Shown: piece after piece, positions 11,601 to 25,600 of the stretch | Position numbering within the stretch: the first letter of the stretch is position 1 | Layout of the letters: the number at the start of each line of letters is the position of its first letter | Origin: Linepithema humile | Lineage: Eukaryota > Arthropoda > Insecta > Hymenoptera > Formicidae | Length of the DNA: 64,000 bases | Assembly (NCBI RefSeq): GCF_040581485.1 | Contig: NC_090128.1 | Coordinates: forward strand, 26,566,931 to 26,630,930 | Direction of reading: 5' to 3' | The notes under the pieces: model-generated | Told to the model about the DNA's origin: nothing | The model's database searches: none | The model's input: only the letters and a program-made list of their open reading frames with translations | Made by a program: the position numbers and the translations under genes

Positions 11601-14600
11601 CAGACGTGCGTTGAATAGGCACGCGAGCTCGAAGCTGGTAACAGTTACGAAGAAATTTCAGCGAGTCCGACATCTCGTCATTGTGTGATTGAAAATTTTG
11701 CGCTGTGCAGCACGAGAATGTCGCGGAACGGTCACGGCCGAGAGAAATGCAAATTGGTCCGCCATCGATCTCGCTTTCGGGAATATCGAGTGTAATCAAT
11801 TAGCATGAAAAGTTGTTCCGTTAATGGATCCTGTTTCTTTTCAACGGTATCTCGATACGACGTCTCGAATAAGTCAAAGAAGAAGAGAGTTAAGGAATTA
11901 ATCAGGTTAATTGCGCGGCTTTTATTTGCCATTATGAGGATAAAAAAGTACTATGCTATTGGTTAACAAACTCAGCAAGAGCAAGCGACAAGAGTGATCG
12001 CTCTTTTTCTTCTATGATGCTTCTTTCGCGGGTAATCGAGGAATCTCGAGGACGTTCCTGTACTACTCGATGTACTTTTTCGCACAGTTCTTTCGATTTC
12101 ACAGGGTTTTCTGGCCTCACAGTCGCCATTTTTCCATTAATTCTGGCGTAACGATGTCGCGTATCAGGGAGAAGATTTCTCTAGAGATGCAAGCTATTGC
12201 CTTTTTGACTTGGCGCGATTGTGATGCCTCGCACGAATCTAAGAGAGAATGCGAATTGTCTGCAACGCGTAATGCATTCATAATTTATCAAAATTATTTG
12301 GTTAAAGAATCAAACAGTTTTAACATTTTCTTTATTGTAAATGTAAATTTATTGCTATTTCTGTCGATTAAAATTAATATCGAATTTTCTAACTTAATTG
12401 TTTAACAATTATTGTAACTGATATTATTGAAAAATTATACCATTTTACCTAAGTTGGCAAAATATAACTTTGCAATATAAATCGCCAATGGTTATCGCGT
12501 GATAATTCTTTTTGTCGACATATAAATTCCCTCGTGATACATCGAGCTCATTTCGCTGTAAAGGACGACAGGGACAAAAGTTTGGTGAAAAGAACGTCAA
12601 TTACGCGGAAAATTATGAACGTAGTTTAGCGGAATAACAATGGAAAAATCGGACAGTAGACTTACAGGTGTTATCTTTGCTTTCCTCCTTATTAAAAGTA
12701 GCCTTCACTTCGTCTTGTTGCAGTGGACCCTCGTTATTCTGATAAGGGCTGCCGGTTGCCTGTACAATGGCACTCTTGTTCTTCGCCTCCTCGTCCTCGG
12801 TATTGTTCCATTCGGAGATAACTGTACATTCAGGATTAGAGTTAATGAAAACCACGCTCGTCTAGCACATTAAATATTCGAGCAAAAAGTTTCTCGCCTA
12901 CATACAATTGTAGCGAAAAAAAAAGCATTGTTGAAATTATCAAGTCAATTAAACTTTCAATTTTACATGTTTTTAATTCTACAATTATGCAGCTAATCGT
13001 TGATAATTCACAAAATATAGTAGTTATTAAAAGCGATTTTCACTTTTGATATCGCGAAAGTAGTACAGATAAACGTACAATGCTCCAAAGCGAATTAAAT
13101 TTTGAACGGTGCCGTTCTTTAATGATATCATCGAATTTGCACAAATGTTCTTCGCGGTCACGAAGTAGACGCGGAGAGTTTCATTTGTATTCGGGATAGT
13201 TTTCCGTTGATATCGACCGTTCGAAAACGAACAAATATCGCGACCAGAATTTAATTCGTGTCACACGCAGCTGGAATTTCTCGTTAGGCAAACTGAAAAT
13301 TAGTGCCGCGGCAGTTTATCGACTAATGGACACCAGAAAATATTCCAATTTTCGAGCGGTTAGACGGCGGTGGTTTGCACGCGCAATTCATAAAAAGGAA
13401 AATTAATCGAAGTGGGACCGAAATTGCTCTCGAAGCTTTCGCTGGAAAGAGGGGACGCGGCGCGCCGCCCCGGCTTGCTCGGTGGAAAACTCAGTGCTGG
13501 GGTGAAAAGCCGGATGTGGAAGGAGAGGGGCGATATATTTTCCTATCGATGACGCGGCTCAACGAAGCGTTTGTACGACGTGAATACGAGTTATGTGGTA
13601 TACAGGTGACGAGCAACATTGGGTCGCCTCTGGGCCGGCCGGCCGATCCAACTTATCGCTCGCAGTCGAGGACGGGGGTGCGCCGGAGTACGTCGAATGA
13701 TTAACGACGTACCCACTCCCGTGGCCGGTCCGGTGCAACGAAGCGACGCAGAACTTTCGAAAGCCTGCATCGCCAGGCGCTCGGCAACTAAGTTCCGTCT
13801 CGGATCGTTTGAGACGGATTAAAAGAAATATCGGTGATCGATATGCGGTTCCACCGACGTCGGATAAACTAGTCATTGGATAAACTGCTGTAACAGTTGC
13901 GTTTTGCCGCTGCCATTGTGCGACCGCGGAACTCCATTTTCTTGATCAAACTTGGGAGACTAGCGAGGAACGTGCGATCTCACAGCGGTGGCCGGTATAA
14001 TTTGTCGATTGTTAAGTTATACTACGGTGAAAAACGCTTTTAATTCCTAAAAGAGATTTTTGAACTCTCACGGCTCTTCGTGAAAAAAGTTTACGGAGGA
14101 GGGATTACAATTTTCATAGCTGTTCGCATTTATATTTAAAGAATCTAAAATTCCTCTTAAACAAGCTGTAGTGCAGCTGCAATAGCTATACAAACTTATA
14201 AATGTTTAATAAAGTTTCTCGTTCTTATACAATGTAATTCATTGCACTTTCCAATCGCGTCGCGTTGCGAACGGCGCGGTATTTTCCGTTGTGTGTTTTC
14301 CGCGTATAGATTACGCGATAGGGATTCGAGTTATTTTCTATCCGAGCAAATAAAGCCATCGTTTCTGGAATAGAAAGGTAGAGCGATGGAAAAAAAATGC
14401 GAAAACAATTAACGGTCGTTGCACCATTGTCGCGAAGAAGAGAATTTCGGTTTAAATATAATAACATAATGAGCAAATCATTGGCGGAAACCGGTGGGGA
14501 GGGGGGGGGGGTTAACCCCCCTTTCCAAGTTAAAAAAAATCAATTTTGCTGAATCCGTTTTAAAAATCTTGGTAAAAAATTTATTAAACGTTAAAGTAGG

Positions 14601-17600
14601 TCAACCCCCCCCCCTTATCGACATCAGGATCCGCTAGCATGGAGCAAATTGTATTGTTTTTGATAAGCTGACGTAGCTTTTGACATTTAATAGAAATGTA
14701 AAGTAACTTAGCAGTTTAAAAAAGACACAAGTGACGTGTTACGTGCAATTTTATTTTCGTAATAAGTGTCAAAGTGAAATACGTGCGAGTTTTATGTACT
14801 ACTTGCTACGAAGATGACAAAGAAGATCAGCCGCTTCGGCGTTACGGTACCGAAGTTATCTTTCGCGAAAACTAAGAAAACACACAGAGAGAGAGAATGA
14901 TTAACGACAGCTTCGCTCGTCTGGCTGTTCCGGCTTTTCGAAACAAAACTTTTTGAGGATGTGTGCTCGAGTGCTAAGTAAGTTTCGTTTTCGGTTCGCG
15001 ACCACGTGCTCTCATTCGCAGAACGTGCCATGGATTCTTCTGCTTTTTACCTTCCGCAGTGCTTTAAAGTCGAACGAACAACAGTATAGGACTAAACGAT
15101 TCCAGGAACTTTAAATGTTTCACACCGTCTGTTTTGTTTATTATTGCCTAGTTCTTTTAATTCCGACGGTGAAATTATGTTGCGTTTATTTTGTTAGAAA
15201 TTGTATAGTAAAAGAAGGAAATTGGTAAAAAAAATGTTTGTTTTTAATTTAACGCAACACAATTACACAACAATACATTCATATATTGAGCAATAATGAA
15301 AATCAGTTTTAATTATTATTAGACACTTTTCTTGAATTTTTAAAATTAATTTATATTAAGTATTTTTTCGTATCAATATTCCATGTTCAGAAGTCAATAA
15401 AAAATTCGTATATTAAAAGAGAATGAAATTTTATGGGTCTAGAATTTTAAAAATGGCCTAGAATATTAAAATGTACATTTTACTCATTATTGGACTTTGG
15501 AATTTTATACTTTAAAATTTAGTAGGATTAGCATTTTAAAATTCATATTTTTCATAGTTGTACATGTCTGCCGCTTGTTTCTCGATATTACACTATTTTC
15601 GAAATAATTTCTCTCTTCGAGCTTCGCGCGCACGGACGTCGGGACAATCTTTTTCATCTTCCATAGTATTCTCATGCTCGTACCTTCGTTGAAAGTATGT
15701 CACTTAAAATTGGAAATCGTGTCGAATCGCGCGCCCGAGGTAAGAGACACTTTGAAACTGCTCTATTTCGAGATTTCAATTTTCTGGACCGCCTACTTTG
15801 ATTTTCCGTTTAACTAAAAGCGCGTCTATAAACGCATGAGAGTCAGAAAACGAAGAGGCGAATCCTAGACGAGGACTTAACTTCGCCGTTACTCTTTCGG
15901 GCGTCTCGAGTAAAGCGGGAAACGCGCGCGAATGTTAAAGTAATGTCGCAAGAGATAAATCTCGATTGCGCGGGGACTGGCACGTGAAAGAGGGACGGAT
16001 TGATCTTTCTCTTACCTGATTCGAAGATTACCTCGCTGAGCATGATCCACCGCGCCGCAAAGTAGAGCTGCAGCTTTAGGAAGCGACCGGCGCGCGAGTG
16101 CAGCTTTATGGTGACTTCGCGCGCCTGCTCCAGCACTTGATCGGGTATGTAAGAGAAATGGACAGGCTCGCCAGTGAACTGGTTGCCGCCCGTACCGAGG
16201 TAGACCTTCGCGTACGAGAAGACCTGCAAAAGCAGCAAAGAGATCGTATACGTGCCTACTGCCTAGTCTGGTAACGAAACGAGTGAACGAGGTGGAAACA
16301 GTCGCGTGTAATCGAAAAGCTTCTTCATTTGAGACTTTCGTAAGACGAACATTTATACCGCTTGTAAAGTATATATATAAAGTATCATTTTATAGCAATG
16401 AAAGCAATATATTCGAGCACTACGTTTTACGGAGATAAAACGCGGGGATGAAAGTAATCCGGCGAGAGAGCGCGCAGCGTCGAAACTTTGCCGTCGATGA
16501 AAATACTAAGCTTGCGAGCAGGCGGCGGTTCGAAGCTCTTGCTAAGAATCGCCGCGTTGTAAATCGCGCGGAAATGTTTTTAAAACCGCTTAAAAGCGCA
16601 GAGGCGTCGCCAAATGTGTGATCGTGAAATTTACGGTAGTTCGCGAAGCTCGTAACTTCCGAAATAATACCGGTAACGGCGCGTGAGGCGATACCTGCAC
16701 GTCCTTGGTGAAGTAATTGTTCATGTGTAGGTGTATGGCAGTGAAGTTCCTCGAGTAGTCGAACTCGAAAGTTATTTCCACCGGACGTCCGAGCATGTTG
16801 GGCGTGTCGTTCCGCCAGCCGACCCATTCGTATCCTTGAACAAACGGATTATCCGTTACAATACCGCTCAGAATCCTGGATAAAAGACATGGAGTCGTGC
16901 GTGTCGCCGCCGGCTTACTGCAGTACAAAATGCATTCTCGCTACAGCCTTTAATCTAATGAGATAATGTAATCCCCGACGCGACTACTGAATTAAGTTAT
17001 TCGTGAAAAGTTGCAGGCGAATTTTTTTACCAATTCGAAAATCGATGTCTTCCGAGCGTAGAGTTCATTAAAAGTAAATAACTTGTTCAAATTGATGTAA
17101 AGTGCGCTTATAAACTTCCAACGCATTTAATATATATGCAAATTTCTACACGTTAGATCATTGCTATTTTTTGATAATTGGAGGTTTGCATATGTTGTTT
17201 TAAATTTACCTTTACATATGAAAAACATTTCCTGTAAAAACAATGTATTTTATCATAAAAAAATTTCAATCCATGTATAAAAAGAGAGTTTACACGATGC
17301 GAGTATAATGCGATAGACCGTTTATAAATGCAGTGCACGCATCTATAAACAATACAATAAAATCTGTAACGTGTACACAATTCGTGCGTGACATCGAATT
17401 TATTTGAACATAGTGTAAAAGGGAAACGGTGTGCATGAAATAAACAAATATCTAACTCTATCGTGTCGGATATGTGTCAAAGATCCTGTGTTAACGATAT
17501 AATGATGAGAGGCGTAAGAGTTTTTAAAGACTGCAATTTAGTGGACTTCTGATTAAAGATAAATTGATTATAAATAATAATAACTAAAGAGCGGAAAATA

Positions 17601-19558
17601 ATAAAAAAAAGAGCAAAAAGAAAAAATTTATTTTTTCATTAAAATTTAATAAAGTCTGATTTTCAATGAGGTAATGCGAAAAGAAGTTTCGTATAACTTA
17701 AAGTCTTCGACGAACGGAGGGTACCGCGCTGTGCCGCTGTCTTTCATAACGAAGATAACTTAATAATTCGATAACTTGAATAATTTGCAAGCACGTGACC
17801 TTCACAGTTTTCAGAGATTTAACGACATTTTTCTCCGCTTAATTGCCGAAAATCGCACGAATGTTCGCGCGAATAGGATTCAAATTACCCATTTCAGATT
17901 CACAAGTTGAGCTTTTACGCGGGACTCGTATGCTTCCTCGAAACGTTAATTACGTTTCGAGTTTGTTTTCGCGCTTTCTATTCCTCTCGCTTCATTTCTC
18001 CCGAAAATGTTCCGCTTGGTGTATGGTAGCGTGAGAAACATAGTACGCGAAGAGTTTCGAGCTATGGTGCAGCAACGGTGGCAGGTTATTGCGCGAGTCT
18101 CGCCATTAGATCCCACTATATGAGTACATGTGGAAACACACGTGTCCCGCGGGAATATGCGGATTGAAAATGGACTGCAATAACCCTAAAGCCTGGCCAG
18201 CGCGGCGTGTTATGCGTTTCTCAGAAACGCTCCTGTTACTTTCAACATTGACCGAAATCTCTAACTCCGCCCGTGCTTTTCCATTTGAACGCTGCACAAC
18301 ATCACACAAACACAGATTACCATCATTTATTGCGTTGCACTTCCCAGAATTAATAACAAAAGAACGGGCGGAAAAAAAAAAAAAAAAAAAACGAGTATTT
18401 GAACAGCTCGCGTTATTGCGAGAAGAATGCACTATGGCACGATAATTGAATTTTTGCATCCTTGAATATTTACTATTTTAGTTTTCGAAAAATTTTAGAA
18501 CATTTGTTATTGAATTTTATTAACAAAGGTTTTGTGGCCTTCGGCAAATTTGAACGCTTTGTAAAAATGTTACGGCGCATTCGCAAATAAAATTCCTGAA
18601 TCTTTTCGCTCGTATTTACATTTCTCCTCTCGCACCTTGATCTTTTTTTTTTCTGCATATTGCGAGATGTTGATATACAGATCGTACGCTCAGGTGCCTT
18701 AGAGAGATCCGTTCTTTTACGCTATAAATTTCTCTGCACCTTTATCTCAGCTTCTCGACAAAATCCGCGAAAAGTGGAGAGTGCACGCGCCGAGGGGGGA
18801 GGGGGGGGGGGGGAAGAAAAACGCGGGTGTTCCCCGGCGTCGAGTCCCCGGTGTCGCCGCTCCTGTGTTCCGACATCGCCGGGAGAAAATCGCGGGTTTG
18901 CTGGCGTAGAGCGGCGTAAGAACCTTAGAGTTATTAAAACTTACGAGAATTTCAATTGCGCGCGGTGATTGTTTACATTGTGCGCCTGCACGCGAGAGGA
19001 AAAGAGAGAAGGACAGGGAGAGAGAAAAAGAGAGAGAGAGAGAGAGATTTTGTGTTTGGATTCCTGTGCGACGATCGTCCCTTCCGTTTTCAACAATATA
19101 CCGGGTCCGCGTAGTGGCGTTATATCGCCCTGACCTATCCGCTTTCATATAGCCCCCTCATCCCCCAACTTCGTCCCTTTCCACCCTTAATATCGTCCCA
19201 CGGGTAAATAGTTTCCAGTTTCCTGTCGTCGCCGCCTTCGGCCGCTATCTACCATCAATTCTGAACCTTCACGAGGATCGTAAGATAACCATCCTGGGTG
19301 GGTACATCGTACTACCCTGCACCTCCGTCGGTTGATGATTTTCCTCTTTAAAGCATTTCAGAACTATACAGTTACGGGCATAAAATGCTCACAAACTAGA
19401 GCCAAGGATAACTACGGCGAGTTGTCAACCGCTGAAAACGTTCAATCGATATTTTATTAAACAAAGCGAAAGTTTGTTCTAAGAACGCTATGTTGTTTCG
19501 GATGGTGTACGTAATTATAGTACGTAAGTTTCCTACAGCGTTAAAAAGCTCTCTCTCT

Positions 19559-19610
<52 letters not shown>

Positions 19611-22600
19611 ATGTTTTCGAAAGTTCCGGAAAGAGTTCGCAAATTAATAAATATTCATTATCGCGTAATAATGCTGCATAAGTTAAAAACGTTATATAAT
19701 TGATAATAAATAAATAATTTGCATTATTAATAATTAATCAATAATTATTTTGCATATTATATATTTCTCTCATTGCTTGTACGATTTTTTAACGGAATAT
19801 TTCTGTATTGTTAAAAGCTTCCCGAGCGAAGGCGTCAGTGTGAATATCGACCGCGAGCGAAGAAGTCGTGTTTCGACTGCACAAATGTCGGACGACGATG
19901 TTTCCCGGTTTAAAGAGAATCGAGAGAGGTTGTACTCAGTTTTGCCGGGTTTAAAAGTTTAAGAAGGTAGAAGTACGACGGCGTACTTGAGCGTACGCGG
20001 ACGGCGGTGTCCCATGGCGTAAATGGAAAGACACAAATGTATCCAGAAAGCGGGTAAACAGCGGCGACTGGTTGCAGCCTAGCTCGCGGTTCAATATAAA
20101 TGTAAATTGGAACAGATTCGAGCGGCGCCGTGGAACACGTTTGGCTCCGGAACCGAGGCTCTCTCTCTCTCTCCTCCTCCTCCTACTCCTCCCCCCGGCT
20201 TTTCTGGATACCACTGACCCTCTCGACTTTTCCGTTCACACACATGCACACTTGAAGTCGATCGACGGAAAATTTCATTTTCATTTTTGGCATACGCGGC
20301 CTCGGTAAACGGACGCATCTCGCATCGGCGGCGACGAATATTCTATCTGGTTAATCGATCGAAAAACCATTTCCCTACATGAGCATATCCTTCGCAATTA
20401 AATTTTGACGGTCATTTAGCTCCGTCAATGAGATCCGTGAGTTTGAATATTAGCAGCGCACGATGTTACTTCCAGTTGACGCTACGTGCATTAATCTTTG
20501 TTTCATTAAATAGAAAAATTGTTCCGGATTGGTCAAATGTACTGCCCAAGCAGACCAGAAAATAATTATTTTTCCCCCCCAAAAAAAATGATTGTAAAAG
20601 AAATATGCGCTTTGATGCGTGAAATCAAGAGGGAAATACGCGCAAATTGAAAATTCATTAAATAACCGAACGGATGTGTCCATTCTAAAGCGGATACTAT
20701 CCGCGGTATTTTAACAGAATTTTCGCCGTACACTCATGTGTTTAGACGTGTTACGTTACGAGGAATATATTTCACGCACAATACACATATGCGGAACGCC
20801 GATGGTGCAGTTTTGATGTTATTTAAAATGCCCCGTACGCGCGCGCACTTGTTTCGCTGCCTCCTCGGCATTAATAAGAGTGTAAAGCGAGTTAAAACAA
20901 GAGCGTAATCGCTGGAAGGGCTCGCGTTACAGAATTACAAGACGCAGTCTGCCGGGGCTTTCGGACTGCTATTTAGTTTGAAGAAAGAAGTTAACAAGTA
21001 AGATAGCGTGAGATACCGATAGAATAAGAAGACTAGACGAGAGCGACGGATAGGGCAGCAGCTCGCACGGGCGCGCGCACGCGGATACGGCTCTATCACG
21101 CTAATCTAGACACGATCTAGCGCCGGCGCTAATCTTGTTCCAGCACGAAGTACATTCGTGCCTTACCCTTTCCGTTGCCGCTGACGTCCAATCTGAAGTT
21201 GTCGGGACCCTTTTGCCCGTCGACAAGTTGACCAAGTCCCCCGGAGAGGTAACCTCCTTCTTCGCGGCCGTCGTACGTCCTGTCGGAAAGGTCAACCTCG
21301 GAGCCCCTCTTGATTCCTTGGGGCATGGAATACGAGACGAGACCCTCTGGAAGAACAGAAAGGAGCGGCCCGGATATAAAGAATATATAAACTCCTGAAC
21401 TATGCATCATCACGCTGCTACGTGGTCGGGCTGTGAGCGTTACCACCCGACAGTACGTGATAAGATTGCGGACGGTTACGGGTAAAGCGCACGTCGTCGG
21501 GGAAAAGTAACGAGAGTCAACATTTTTAATCTTGGCGCGCGTTGGATTACCGGAATCGATTTAAGGCGGGTTGCAATACCGATAGTAGACTAGACGTGTT
21601 TTGATGCGAAACTCGCCGATCCCGAAGTCAATTCTCGCCACGTCGCGCGGCATTCGTTAAAAATGCGCCGGAGCGAGCGACTTATGTCAGAACCAAATGT
21701 GCTCCGAGACTGTCAGACGTCAATAAACACGAATGAGTTACACGGTTCGGTACTTGGAAGGGAAATGTCCCGCCATCCGCTCATATCAATCGAGTATTTT
21801 TCTGTCCGCGACGGCGGTAAATTGTTTTCGCAGATTATACGATGAAATATGCGCGGAGATACGCTTCTCTCGCATTTTGCAATGTTTACTCGAAACAGCT
21901 GGGAAAAGTCCGCTTTGATTAATACGCCAATGGAATAAAAAAAAAATCGATACAACTTGCACAGTTTTTTTTTCCATCGGTGAGACTGCGAATAATGAAA
22001 TGTTTACCGGGGGGGATTCGCCGTAACAACTTATTGCAGTTTCATTATTGTTGATGAAAATTATGATAAAGGTTTCTGCGATAATTATCGAATGCGTAAC
22101 TTCATATGTTCCTTTTTACATTCCTGCATATTTTTCTCCTACCATTTGCGCGGTTACAGCCCTTGCTCGGTAATGGTCGAAACGCTTGCTAATGCCAAGT
22201 CACAATTTATTTTGCAAGTCAATATTATTGGCAGCCGCTGTAATTGTGCGTTTAAACGATATAACGATGGTCGGAGCCATGCAGATGGCACAGTTAGCGG
22301 ATGCCGCGTAGTTCGTCGAGGTTGGATTAATGTAGACGCAGCTGTGGCTCACGGGCCGCGGTGATCGTAAATCTAAGTTAATCTCAGATTCGAGCGACTG
22401 ACGCGTTACATCGGCGTCTCGTCAAGCAGCCAGCAAAGATTGGCGATTCACAAAATTCGTGTTTGAAGTCTACTGGCGAACAAAGCGCAGCTTAATTATT
22501 GCATTCTAGTGCGTATGTCGCGCGTATAAAGAAAAATATATACATATTTTGATGTATAAATATTATATAACGCTGATAAAATAATAAAAAGTTTCTCACT

Positions 22601-25600
22601 CTAATAACTCTAGAGATTTTGCGAATGGAAATAAATATGGAAATTGAAGTCACGTTTACGGCTTAAGTTATTGGAGCATTGATACTGAATAAAATACATT
22701 TCCATTGTATCTTTTTTTTTATATATTTTTTTTATATCAATCATAAATCTAAGAACTGTGGATTTTATGGTAGCTGTGGTTTCTTGTTAAAAAATTTCGA
22801 AAAATTGGATTGTGTCGCTGAGGAAATATAAAATATAAAATGTATGATAACACGCAAGCGATTCCAATAGAATTTATACCGCTTGTTCTCAATTTTGTTT
22901 CCACAAATGACAACGATAGCTGCTGATGAAATTGTACATAATTGGCTCCATTTATTTTTCTCGTACAGTACAAAATTTATTAAACACAATAACTATTGAC
23001 GCGCGCGCAACAATGGCTCTCTCATTTGATAAAGGATATTAAATTATATCTTTATATGTCGAACATTTTTATATATTATATCGTTATTTTTCAACACGTT
23101 AGCGATAAAAATTTTTAGGTCATGCTGAAATATTTTTTCATTTATTACGAGCAGTTAACGTCGTGATAAAAACATGCATGGCAAACATTATGAATTGAAA
23201 TATGTCGATCGGACTATATTTTCGCCGCTTGTAAGCGCGGTGGACAGCAAACTGCTTGCAAATAAATACATGATCGAGAAACATGATAAAAAAAGGAGTT
23301 TGCCTATATTTCACTCACCCGTCCATGGACAGCCATAAAGCTCCACGCGCATACACACTATGCGCATATGAGAGGTGTAGGGGATGAAGCGGATTTTCGT
23401 TGCGATTACAGCTGGATCGAAGATCTGCTCCTTTTCCGTGTACGGATTATTATTGCCCACCAGAAGCTGCAACAGGAAGAGCAAAACAATAATTGATATA
23501 GATAAAAATCATTGTGGTGTGAAGAATTATGAACAATGTTATTGAAGAAAGTTGCGATTTAAATTCAACAACTTGTGCCATCGTTACATATGATATTTTC
23601 GCTGAAACAAGAGCTTTTTATGTTGCTGCACATACAATGGAAATACACACGGTGAAATAGTTAACTTTAGTCACATCCAGATATTTCTGTTCCGGTTGAA
23701 AAGCAGGAAAACAAACGCGTATTTCATTGCGTCCGCACGGAACCTGTTTTCCGCATTTCATGCTTTTTTTAATATTCACTATCACGAATTTTTTTATACT
23801 ATACACAATTTTCAAAACGATAGTATCGAAAAAAATATGTTTTTAATTCTATTGTTACAAGTACTATAAACACATTGATAGTGCTTTTCTTTCTCACACA
23901 GTCTATATATTTGTGATTTCAGAATGTTATCATTAATGCTCATTTTCCTAAAATTTCCATAACTCTCCTCTTCAACTCGGCGCGGCGAGTAAATTCGGAA
24001 AAAAAGACGTCGTGTCTACGGCTTACTCATCATGATGCATGAGTCCACATGCAGTGGTTGCGCTAAGCTCTACTGTGGCCGAAACTATCCGATGGTCATT
24101 GGAACATGTTTACAGCACTAAGAACGAATCTCACGGGCCGGGAGCGCCATTTTCCGGATCCGATTAGTAAACAACGGCCCTTCTCTAAATGTAAATGCAA
24201 GCGTTAAATCTGGACTGAAGCAGTTCCGCTTTCTGCTCTCCTACCCTCCGTCGTATCCGCGTTCCTCACGTCGAGTCGCGTCGTAGAGATGCACGTGGAT
24301 CGTCGCCATCGTCGAACATCGGGTTAACGGTGAAATACGAACGTCGGCGCGCGTCCAAGAGAGATCACGCCCGTAGCTAGAATCTCGACCGGGTTGTTTG
24401 AGAAACAAGGGTCTTAAATTCGACATGCGAGTATATTACCGTGTATGATGATAGACACGCTAAAGATAATAATGCTGCATCGACACTGCTCGCCTGGAGC
24501 ATTATGTAATTCAGTATCTACGTTTGCATCCTGTTCTGTTTTGAGTTCTGTACATTTGGATGGATTAGTGGTTCTCATTCTCCATTATATTCGCGTTGTA
24601 AAGTTTCATCTGTAATTACAGATTCATTCTGGCGTCTTAACGTTAATAATATATGAGCAATATAATATAATACTATTGTTAATAGTGCATATATTTCAAT
24701 TTTATAAATTACAGAAGACCCTTACTTTGATAACATTTATTATTGAATATTTTTCTCAATTTGCGTGATCATTTTTCTCTTCTTTCGGGAAAAAAATTGA
24801 TATGCTATTATCGCAAAGCGCTCTCTTTTGAAAGAACTAAGATGGTCAGAAAACTGATCTCTCTCTCTTCTTCTCTCTCCGGACAGGTTGATATATCTGT
24901 TTTCATATTCACCGTCATCTCTTGTAAAATACGTAGAAGAGATTGAGCTTGATAGTTCAACCAGCGATCATTTATATTCAATTTCGTGCGCTCTTTTCTT
25001 TCACACGCTATAATCCTTTAATACTGCTATTTTTATCAGCTCTATTGCAATTTATCTTCAAATTATCTTCGAAATTTTCTTTTAGTTTTATTTTTAGCTT
25101 CATTACCTTTAATATTTTTCTCTTTTAATTTGTGTGCTATTGTCACTTATAATTTTTTAGTAAGTATTTCTTTGTATATATTATTTTGCAAAAATCCATT
25201 TTCCAGTTTTGAAGTTATTAAAGATAATTTATTTGAAAATGTTTCTCGCGGAAATTAAAAAAGTCACGATACAGAAATTTTTATTTTTTCTTACGCCTCG
25301 CAATCAATATGTAGCCTAATTCGCTATTCGCGTTAGAACGGTGTCTGTATCACTGTGCGGATTATAGAATCGTGTAGAGAACGATACATGATACGTTGGA
25401 TCGTCCAAACATGCTGACCGTCGTCATCCCAGAGAGCAACGCGGGTCCGCGTTGAAATATGAATATTCGCGCGATACCAGGCATATCTCTCCCTTTCTCT
25501 TTCCCTCTCTCTCTCACTCTCTCTCTCTGCACCGAAAACCGAGTGCGGTCTAAACACCGTGCACAAGCGGAGTAGATATGACACAAACGCTAATATGCTC

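Noticed and set aside
13375..13704. 109-codon plus-strand open frame in a CpG-rich patch
   Set aside because: No domain, no splice context and many basic residues expected from CpG-rich DNA; opposite-strand frames of similar length overlap it.
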